Assembly (NCBI RefSeq): GCF_026163565.1
Contig: NZ_JAPDKN010000004.1
Span: 1-64,000 of the forward strand
From: Chryseobacterium sp. YIM B08800
GTDB lineage: Bacteria > Bacteroidota > Bacteroidia > Flavobacteriales > Weeksellaceae
DNA length: 64,000 nucleotides
Reading direction: 5' to 3'
Shown one piece after another: positions 57,873 through 64,000 of the stretch (its first letter is position 1; each line of letters begins with the position of its first letter). Position numbers and translations under genes: made by a program. The notes beneath the pieces are model-generated. The model made no database searches, had not been told where the DNA came from, and saw nothing but the letters and a program-made list of their open reading frames with translations.

Positions 57873-57880
57873 TAAATTTG
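57873..57880 (+). promoter_or_regulatory. Candidate -7 box for the GMC operon or its short upstream frame
   Basis: TAAATTTG fits TAnnTTTG and lies 20 bases before a 17-codon frame at 57901 and 120 bases before the first gene at 58000. No -33 match. The rest of 57640-57872 is AT-rich, with the palindrome aaaaaagctttttt near 57789-57802. Confidence 0.35.
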
Positions 57881-57900
57881 GGCAACTAAAACTATTAACC

Positions 57901-57954
57901 ATGTCTAACTTAAAAAAACTTTGCAAAATTTCTATGCGGTCTGATCAGGACTAA
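57901..57954 (+). other. 17-codon frame upstream of the GMC operon
   Basis: ATG 57901 to TAA 57954 reads MSNLKKLCKISMRSDQD. It follows a -7-like box by 20 bases and lies 45 bases before the first operon gene. The start resembles the MKNLKKL leader of small Bacteroidota peptides, but it lacks a GG site. It could be a regulatory leader peptide, a relic or chance. Confidence 0.25.
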
Positions 57955-57999
57955 AATATCACAATTTTTATTTTTCAATTGTATTAATGTCTTCCTAAA

Positions 58000-58485
58000 A
58001 TGATAAGAAGACAAGTTATAGTAACACCAAATTCCAACGAAATGATTATCCAAAAAATCTTCAACGTCGACGATTATTATTACGACGTGTTCATGGCTAT
58101 CTCAGAATCTCTCACCGGGTTTTCCGTGAACGAACTGCAGGCTACAGGCTTAGCCGAGACTTATTACACGCATATTCTTCATCAGATAGAAGCTGTAACT
58201 TTTACAGAATTTCTGAATATTTCTAAAGATATTCTTGAAAATTCTACTACACAAAACCAACTGAATAACGCTATTTCTTCTGACATTCTTGCCAATCCTG
58301 CGACTCAGGATATTGCCAACAGCATTATCACGCTTTGGTACCTTGGAACCTGGGAAGGCGCTTACGTCAACGATTTATCTTACAAAGAAGGATTGGTCTG
58401 GAATGTAATGCAAGCTCATCCACCCGGAGCAAAACAACCTGGCTTTAAATCTTGGGGCATAAAACCTGTAAACAGCAACTCATGA
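58000..58485 (+). CDS. Small subunit of a GMC-type dehydrogenase
   Basis: 161 residues. The all-helical pattern (YYDVFMAISESLTGFSVNEL, then VTFTEFLNI and IANSIITLWYLGTWEG) and the end NVMQAHPPGAKQPGFKSWG are those of the small subunit of membrane or periplasmic sugar/alcohol dehydrogenases (sorbitol, fructose or gluconate type). Unlike those, no twin-arginine signal is visible at the N-terminus (it starts MIRRQVIV), so export is uncertain. Its stop overlaps the start of the GMC gene by 4 nt (ATGA), a strong sign of a two-subunit enzyme. Confidence 0.8.
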   Translation: MIRRQVIVTPNSNEMIIQKIFNVDDYYYDVFMAISESLTGFSVNELQATGLAETYYTHILHQIEAVTFTEFLNISKDILENSTTQNQLNNAISSDILANPATQDIANSIITLWYLGTWEGAYVNDLSYKEGLVWNVMQAHPPGAKQPGFKSWGIKPVNSNS

Positions 58486-60545
58486 ATCAAAAAGAAAAAT
58501 TACAGCAGAAAAAAGATGTAATCATTGTGGGAACCGGAATTGCCGGATCTCTGATTGCAAAACTTTTAACCGATCATGTTTTTGATACAGAAAAAGGAAA
58601 AATGATCCATCGTTCTGAAATGAACGATTCAAAAACATATAAAGAATTATCTATTCTCATGTACGAAGCCGGTTTAGAAGCCGGAATAGAACTGGATTCC
58701 GCAACTTCTATGACGACTTACAACGATTACATCCGTAAATTTTACATGGAAGAAGCTAAAGTTCCGAACTCGCCTTATCCGAATCTGAAACAGGCACCTT
58801 CACCCAATGTTTTAGATATGGAACCCATCATTCCGCCGTTTCCTGATAAAAAAGGATATTTGGTTCAGTTTGGTCCGATGCCTTTTGCGAGTGATGCGAT
58901 AAGAGTTGGAGGCGGTACTACCCTTCACTGGTTGGGAACTACACCGAGAATGCTTCCGAATGACTTTAGATTAAAAGAAAAATACGGCAGAGCAATGGAC
59001 TGGCCGATTGATTATGAAACGCTGAAGCCTTATTATGAAATGGCTGAGTTTGAAATAGGAGTTTCAGGAAATGTTTCTGCTCAGGAATATCCAATCAAGG
59101 AAAGTATGGAAGAATATTATGGTAAAGATTATGTTTTTCCGATGGATGAAATTCCGCAAAGTTATATGGATCAGCAGATTATTAGCGGATTAGCAGGAAC
59201 TTCGGTTCAGTTGAATTTTAAGAATATTCCGTTGATGATGGTTCCTTCTCCGCAGGGAAGAAATTCTACTCCGAATATTGCTTATGGAAAAGCAAAATTA
59301 ATCAAAGCAAATTCTTCAGATTCAGGATATAAATTATCATTAAATAATATCGAACACGAAGATTACAAAGCATTGGGCGCAGTCTGGAATCCTTACATGG
59401 GAGAACGTTGCGAAGGAAATGCTTCTTGTGTTCCGATCTGTCCGGTTCAGGCAAAATACAACGCTTTGAAAACCCTGAAAAAAGCACTTTATAAAGTCAA
59501 TAAAAACGAAAACCTGCAGAGAAATCCTCATATTCAGATTCAGGCGCAGAGTGTAGTTTACAGATTAAGTGTGGATCAGGCTAATCAGGAAAAAATTTCA
59601 AAAGTTCATATAAGAAGGTACACTTCCAGAGAAAAAACAGATTTTATTGAAGAAGAAATCGACACTACAAATTCTGTTGTCATTCTTGCAGCCAATGCTT
59701 TTGAAAATCCTAAAATTCTTTTAAATTCAAAATACACCGTTATCGAAAACGGACAAAAAGTTGAAAAAACAGTTGCCAACAGAAGCGATCAGGTAGGAAG
59801 AAACCTCATGGATCACATGGTGATGCTTACTTGGGGATTGTTCCCGGATCCGGTTTACTCTTACAGAGGTCCCGGTTCTACCACCAACATTTCATCTTTC
59901 CGCGACGGAGATTTCAGAAGCGAATTTTCTGCGTGGATTTCTCCACTGGATAATTGGGGATGGAGTTGGCCTGCTTTTTCACCGGGATCTGATCTTTCAG
60001 AATTTTTGGGACAGGGACTTTTCGGCGAAGAATTAAAAGAAGCGTTAACCTACAGACTTTCGAGACAGGTTTTATTCCATTTTGAAATAGAACAGCTTCC
60101 AAATCCTAACAACAGAGTTACCATTAATGATCAATATCTTGATGCATTGGGAATTCCGCGTCCTGTTATCAATTATGAACTGAATGAATATGAAATGAGA
60201 GCAATGGAACAGGCAAAATTGGCTTCTGATCAAATGTTTGCAAGATTGAATATTGAAGATTTCACAAAGTATAACGCAACAGATAACAATACTTTCGTGT
60301 ACAACAATGTGAGATATTCTTACAACGGAGCCGGTCATATCGTGGGAACTCACAGAATGGGCGACACGCCGGATGATTCTGTAACCAACAGCTATTGTAA
60401 ATCTTGGGATCACCCGAATTTATACATCGTCGGTGCAGGAAACATGACCACTTTAGGAACTTCAAATCCTACATTAACCTTATCAGCATTCACAATACGT
60501 TCGGTAGAATCTATATTGAAGGATCTGGAAACAATTTTAAAATAG
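58482..60545 (+). CDS. GMC oxidoreductase, large FAD subunit
   Basis: 687 residues from the ATG at 58482, which overlaps the small-subunit stop; the longer frame start at 58452 is unlikely. FAD-binding GTGIAGS at 17-23, the RVGGGTTLHWLGTTPR segment, and the catalytic region with His624 (GTHRMGD) and Asn662 (TSNPTLT). Cys310, Cys316 and Cys320 (ERCEGNASCVPICPVQAKY) match the position of the 3Fe-4S cluster in FAD-glucose dehydrogenases. No cytochrome c subunit follows, so the electron acceptor is unknown. Sugars, alcohols or sugar acids are the likely substrates. Confidence 0.88.
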   Translation: MNQKEKLQQKKDVIIVGTGIAGSLIAKLLTDHVFDTEKGKMIHRSEMNDSKTYKELSILMYEAGLEAGIELDSATSMTTYNDYIRKFYMEEAKVPNSPYPNLKQAPSPNVLDMEPIIPPFPDKKGYLVQFGPMPFASDAIRVGGGTTLHWLGTTPRMLPNDFRLKEKYGRAMDWPIDYETLKPYYEMAEFEIGVSGNVSAQEYPIKESMEEYYGKDYVFPMDEIPQSYMDQQIISGLAGTSVQLNFKNIPLMMVPSPQGRNSTPNIAYGKAKLIKANSSDSGYKLSLNNIEHEDYKALGAVWNPYMGERCEGNASCVPICPVQAKYNALKTLKKALYKVNKNENLQRNPHIQIQAQSVVYRLSVDQANQEKISKVHIRRYTSREKTDFIEEEIDTTNSVVILAANAFENPKILLNSKYTVIENGQKVEKTVANRSDQVGRNLMDHMVMLTWGLFPDPVYSYRGPGSTTNISSFRDGDFRSEFSAWISPLDNWGWSWPAFSPGSDLSEFLGQGLFGEELKEALTYRLSRQVLFHFEIEQLPNPNNRVTINDQYLDALGIPRPVINYELNEYEMRAMEQAKLASDQMFARLNIEDFTKYNATDNNTFVYNNVRYSYNGAGHIVGTHRMGDTPDDSVTNSYCKSWDHPNLYIVGAGNMTTLGTSNPTLTLSAFTIRSVESILKDLETILK

Positions 60546-60551
60546 AAAGAA

Positions 60552-62048
60552 ATGAGACAAAGACTTATCAATAAAACAGAACCTCAGGAAAGTAATATTA
60601 ACATATCTTCAAGAAGTTCTTTAGCCCAAAATACAATCGAAGCAGAGGCAATTTCGCTTCAGTCCTTATTATTTGATTCAACAATAAATAAACAAGACTG
60701 GATTGAAGGTTTAAAATACCACAGCAAAACGCTTACAAATCTGCTATTAAATAATCAGATCAAAGAATTTAATGACTATTTAAGTTCACAATTTTCCGGT
60801 AAAATTTCAAATTTACAACCTTCTGCAGAGCTTTCGAAAGGACAACTTTCTGAAGTAAAAAAAGGATTAACAGAATTAGACTATCGCCCTATTTTACAGG
60901 ATCTTTTGCAAACAGCAATTTTAATCGAGCATTCTACGATTCCACCTTATCTTACGGCTTTATATTCCATTAAAGACGGCACCAATATTTTAGCATCACA
61001 AATTATCAGAAGTGTTGCTGTGGAAGAAATGCTTCACATGATTATGGTTTGTAATGTAATGAATGCGGTAAGTATTCAGCCATCGGTAAACAGACCTCAG
61101 AACTACCCTAATTATCCGATGAAATTGCCGATGAATGTTGATTTTTTTGTTGGTCTGGAAACTTTTTCTACAAACAGTATTGCTACTTTTATTGCGATTG
61201 AAAGTCCAAGTAATCCTTTGGTAAAAGCTCCGAAATATACTCCTGAAGCAGAAAATTCGGCTTTATATTCTAAAAGTGCGGTTCAGGAAAATAATCTGTG
61301 GACGCTGGAAAACATGAAAGATTTTATGATGCAGAATGTTCATACCATTGGTGAATATTATGACGTTTTATTCTTTTACATCGTTGTTTTCCAAATCATT
61401 GCTTATTACAAAACGAACGGAAAGCTTCCGCAAAATTTTGAGGAATTAAACACAGGTGGAATTTTCACTGGAGATCCTACAAAACAAATTCGTCCGGAAC
61501 AGTATTACGGAAGCGGAGGAAAACTACATCCTGTAGAAGCTTTGGATGGAGTAATTGCTGTTTTTCAAGAAATTAAAGGACAAGGTGAAGGTGCAGACGA
61601 TTCTATTTTTGATGTAGATCCTTCGCAGTTTGAGGAAGGTGCAGAATTGGCGCATTATTTCAGATTTAAAGAAGTTTTTCATGAGCATTTTTATCTTGGA
61701 GGAGATTACAGACCTTTCACCGATGAAAACGGAATGATGCCTGTAACCACTCCACCTGTAGGAAAAGAATTACCGGTTGACTGGAATGCAGCTTATCCGA
61801 TGAAGCCCAACCCGAAAATGAGCGATTACCAATCGAATCCGCAATTGTACGCACAGGGAAAAGCATTTAACCAAACGTATAAAAACCTTTTGGATGCCAT
61901 TCAGGCTGCAGTAGAAGGTAATGCGAAAGAATTGGAAAAATCAATTATGTATATGTATGCGTTGAAAGAACAGGCCATCGGATTGATGAGTCAGCCTTTA
62001 AATTCGACTCAAAATGCAGGGCCTACTTTTGAATATCCTGCAAATTAA
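60552..62048 (+). CDS. Ferritin-like (VioB-type) protein
   Basis: 498 residues. A ferritin-fold core at about 110-290 carries LIEHSTIPPYLTALYSIKDG and RSVAVEEMLHMIMVCNVMNA (Glu, Glu-x-x-His metal ligands), with a later set near ELAHYFRFKEVFHEHFYLGG. This is the ferritin-like domain of the VioB / iminophenylpyruvate dimer synthase group, which takes part in making indolocarbazole and violacein-type compounds, though most relatives are uncharacterised. The gene lies 6 nt after the GMC gene. A di-iron or heme oxidase partner of the dehydrogenase is a reasonable inference. Confidence 0.78.
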   Translation: MRQRLINKTEPQESNINISSRSSLAQNTIEAEAISLQSLLFDSTINKQDWIEGLKYHSKTLTNLLLNNQIKEFNDYLSSQFSGKISNLQPSAELSKGQLSEVKKGLTELDYRPILQDLLQTAILIEHSTIPPYLTALYSIKDGTNILASQIIRSVAVEEMLHMIMVCNVMNAVSIQPSVNRPQNYPNYPMKLPMNVDFFVGLETFSTNSIATFIAIESPSNPLVKAPKYTPEAENSALYSKSAVQENNLWTLENMKDFMMQNVHTIGEYYDVLFFYIVVFQIIAYYKTNGKLPQNFEELNTGGIFTGDPTKQIRPEQYYGSGGKLHPVEALDGVIAVFQEIKGQGEGADDSIFDVDPSQFEEGAELAHYFRFKEVFHEHFYLGGDYRPFTDENGMMPVTTPPVGKELPVDWNAAYPMKPNPKMSDYQSNPQLYAQGKAFNQTYKNLLDAIQAAVEGNAKELEKSIMYMYALKEQAIGLMSQPLNSTQNAGPTFEYPAN

Positions 62049-62079
62049 ATTTAAAACTAAACCATCAAAAACTAATACC

Positions 62080-63642
62080 ATGTTAAAAAGAAATAAAGAA
62101 AGTTTCGGACAGGAAAACCAGTTTCTAAGAACTGCTGCTCCAAATCAGGATCAGGGCACGAAAGATTATTTAGCAAACCTTATGAAGGATTACTCTAAGC
62201 TTTTGATCGATGATCCGGTGAGACCTTTTAGTGAAGAAAATCTTCAGGAAATTGCAAATAATGTAGATTATGGTGTTTTGGAAGCACTGAATGGAACTTG
62301 GGTAAGTTATAATGCCAATTACAATACAAACATAGGCAGACCTTCTCTGGGAAGCGGAATACATACGACCATTATGCCTTCTCCGGGTACGAATCCGAGT
62401 ACAATTCCCGGAAAATTCAGCTTTGATACTGAAGAATATATTGAAAAATTAACTTTCGAAATCGTTCCCGGAGGTGTTCGTAACCGTGGTGGTGCAACCG
62501 AATTATTTTGCGGTGCTGTAAAATATGACCAAACCATTAAAAGTGTAAATAAAGTAGAAGGAAATTCAGAGTTGCAATACGCCGGAATTCATGAAGAAAA
62601 CGGAATGTATCTTTGGCTAAGTGATGTCTACAATTATGCTGCAACGAAAGAAACCATAGAAAAAGATCGTGGAATTCACGCATTTTCTACTGAAGATTTT
62701 GAAAAATACGGATACAAAGGCGAATACAGAAATGAGCCATTGGTCGAAGTAAAAGACGAAAACGGTAATTCTTCATACATTCTTTTGAGCCAGTTGAAAG
62801 AAGGTCAAAAATATTACGAAATTATTCCTGCACAGGAAATTAAACCAATGGATGGAATTTCAGGACCTTATTTTATCCCTGATTATTCTATCTCAAGAAG
62901 TGGCGTTATTCCGCATGGAAGCACGATTACCGTTTTGGGAGATATTACCCCGGAAAGTGTTGATAACAAAACATTCTATCTTAGAAAAGGTGCTCCAAAA
63001 TTTCCTACCGGTATTGCAACTTGGGATCCTCCTCACCTTGCAATTTCACCTACAATGGGTGGTGCAGGAGGTGCGATTAACCTTGACGAACCAGCTCCGG
63101 CTTGGGTTCACGAAACATTAAACGATGAAAATGATAAGGGTTCAAACAAAATTTATACGCAGAGAATATTGGCCGATGAATTGTACCCTTACTGTGTAAG
63201 ACCGGATATGCGATTAAGAGATACGTTGAGCGGGCAAACTGTTGCCAATTACGTCCTTATCCAAATGTCATCCAAAATGGCAACCGGTGCACAAGGCGGT
63301 ATTTTAAACGTTCCTTTTGTTAATCGTTTTGTACCCACTGTAGAAATAGAATTTAACTTGTGGATTGAAACCGTGATTGAAGACGGAAAAGAAATTCTTC
63401 AGCTGCAGTACGAGCAAATTATATTTTTCGAATTCGATTTTGGAAATGACGGCGGTACAACAAGCTGGCCTCATATTCAGGTAAATACGCTTCGAAAAAT
63501 TGAGGATATTCCTGCAGATCAAAGAAAAGTAATTGAAGAGCAGTTCTTCAACGCTCCTTCTGCAATGAGTATGACAACACCTGCTTCAGTTACCGAACGT
63601 GTTGCAAATGCTCCTTCAGGTTGCCCTTATCACAAAAGTTAA
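62080..63642 (+). CDS. 542-frame protein (520 aa) of the GMC operon, unknown
   Basis: 520 residues from the ATG at 62080; the longer frame starting at 62014 runs inside the previous gene. No signal peptide. Residues about 65-200 (LEALNGTWVSYNANYNTNIG, then KLTFEIVPGGVRNRGGATEL) suggest a lipocalin or nitrobindin-like barrel start. The middle holds FPTGIATWDPPHLAISPTMG. The last 130 residues have beta strands (VEIEFNLWIETVIEDGKEIL, IIFFEFDFGNDGG), and the very end is SGCPYHKS. I recognise no named family. Last gene of the operon, 31 nt after the ferritin-like gene, and probably works on the same substrate. Confidence 0.7.
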   Translation: MLKRNKESFGQENQFLRTAAPNQDQGTKDYLANLMKDYSKLLIDDPVRPFSEENLQEIANNVDYGVLEALNGTWVSYNANYNTNIGRPSLGSGIHTTIMPSPGTNPSTIPGKFSFDTEEYIEKLTFEIVPGGVRNRGGATELFCGAVKYDQTIKSVNKVEGNSELQYAGIHEENGMYLWLSDVYNYAATKETIEKDRGIHAFSTEDFEKYGYKGEYRNEPLVEVKDENGNSSYILLSQLKEGQKYYEIIPAQEIKPMDGISGPYFIPDYSISRSGVIPHGSTITVLGDITPESVDNKTFYLRKGAPKFPTGIATWDPPHLAISPTMGGAGGAINLDEPAPAWVHETLNDENDKGSNKIYTQRILADELYPYCVRPDMRLRDTLSGQTVANYVLIQMSSKMATGAQGGILNVPFVNRFVPTVEIEFNLWIETVIEDGKEILQLQYEQIIFFEFDFGNDGGTTSWPHIQVNTLRKIEDIPADQRKVIEEQFFNAPSAMSMTTPASVTERVANAPSGCPYHKS

Positions 63643-63726
63643 CATAAGAAAATTTGGAAAAAAATATTTTTTTTCTGAGTATCAGTCACTTTTCATTCCT
63701 CATTTAAGGATAAATTAATAATTAGA

Positions 63727-63762
63727 AAAAATAAACATTTCAATATTGAAATGTTTATTTTT
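63727..63762 (+). terminator. Strong terminator after the GMC operon
   Basis: A perfect inverted repeat of 18 bp (centre at 63744/63745; aaataaacatttcaat on the left, its complement on the right), closed by a run of T. It lies 85 bases after the last gene of the operon. Confidence 0.88.
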
Positions 63763-63895
63763 TTATGGTTTTAAACAAATTCAAAAGAATTTAACCCAAA
63801 CTAAGAACCTGTTTAATTTTTTATTAAATGTTTTCTATTGCCTTTGTCTTAATTGTCTAAATTAAAGTATTTAGTTATTTAAGCAGGATATGATT

Positions 63896-63989
63896 AAGAA
63901 ATCAACACATTGATTTTGTATTAAGTTTTTAAGACAATGATCTTAATTTCTTAATGTTAAAAATAAATATCAAATTTAAATAACCTCTA
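63896..63989. repeat. Dispersed repeat, copy 2
   Basis: Matches 16508-16596 nearly base for base (gaaatcaacac, ttgattttgtattaag, gatcttaatttct, tatcaaatttaaa, cctct). Here the ends attaagaaat and atttcttaat pair perfectly. A relative of the left inverted end is lacking, so this copy may be shorter. The rest of 63763-63895 is AT-rich without a gene. Confidence 0.7.
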
Positions 63990-64000
63990 ATTATAAATAT

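Noticed and set aside
57693..57926. 77-codon minus-strand frame between the efflux and GMC operons
   Set aside because: Phe/Cys-rich, AT-driven composition, no neighbour coupling, and it overlaps the likely promoter of the GMC operon.
1..64000. CRISPR array, tRNA or rRNA genes
   Set aside because: No regularly spaced direct repeats, no cloverleaf with a TTCRANTC-type loop, and no conserved rRNA segments were noticed on reading both strands; short tRNAs could still be missed by eye.

Overview
The window reads as chromosomal DNA of an AT-rich member of the Bacteroidota, most likely a Flavobacteriia of the Chryseobacterium/Weeksellaceae type. Supporting signs are signal peptides ending in SAQ, TonB receptors with a carboxypeptidase-regulatory-like N-domain, candidate -7 boxes of the TAnnTTTG kind, absence of Shine-Dalgarno tracts, and typical families (DUF2911, PIG-L/LmbE, S12 hydrolase with TPR, AraC with membrane N-domain). 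No rRNA, tRNA, CRISPR, integrase, transposase or reverse transcriptase was seen. The genus is an inference; no marker gene is present.

Layout. 0.3-4.6 kb (minus): tight operon of a TonB-dependent receptor, HD hydrolase, PAP2 phosphatase lipoprotein and EamA-type permease. 4.9-6.9 kb (minus): OmpR-type response regulator and sensor kinase. 7.3-11.4 kb (plus): LamG-like protein, membrane AraC regulator, S12 serine hydrolase with TPRs. 11.5-16.3 kb (minus): operon of PIG-L deacetylase, an overlooked 34-residue one-helix protein, a sodium:solute symporter and a DUF2911 protein. 16.4-19.3 kb: small genes, a Crp/Fnr regulator, gene remnants and a dispersed repeat.

19.4-48.1 kb (minus): the striking part, about 29 kb of giant phage-tail-like or beta-rich proteins without head, tube, sheath, ATPase, lysis or integration genes. 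It has three transcription units. Cassettes A (48.1-40.3 kb) and B (39.9-33.0 kb) share one plan: a repeated leader, a short protein starting MSTPLN-IFSWFE, a middle tail-fibre protein, a giant fibre (2036 and 1530 aa), and a related terminator. The third unit (31.3-19.4 kb) encodes six tightly packed proteins: 198 aa, 1452 aa with a GVHIHFVLP/PNRW motif, 511 aa LamG-like, 240 aa tail-collar, 913 aa DUF6603-like, and 665 aa with a YPP/LPHI/TLPWE motif. None has a signal peptide. A secreted S12 hydrolase lies between cassette B and unit three. This is the best candidate for an undescribed system.

48.7-49.9 kb (plus): alkylation repair pair (ogt, alkA-like). 50-51.2 kb: GAF histidine kinase. 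51.4-57.6 kb (minus): CzcA-type divalent-metal RND efflux system with TolC and adaptor, headed by a small acidic secreted protein. 58-63.6 kb (plus): operon of a GMC oxidoreductase with its small subunit, a VioB-like ferritin-fold protein and a 542-aa protein of unknown function, closed by a long perfect terminator. The dispersed repeat of 16.5 kb recurs at 63.9 kb.
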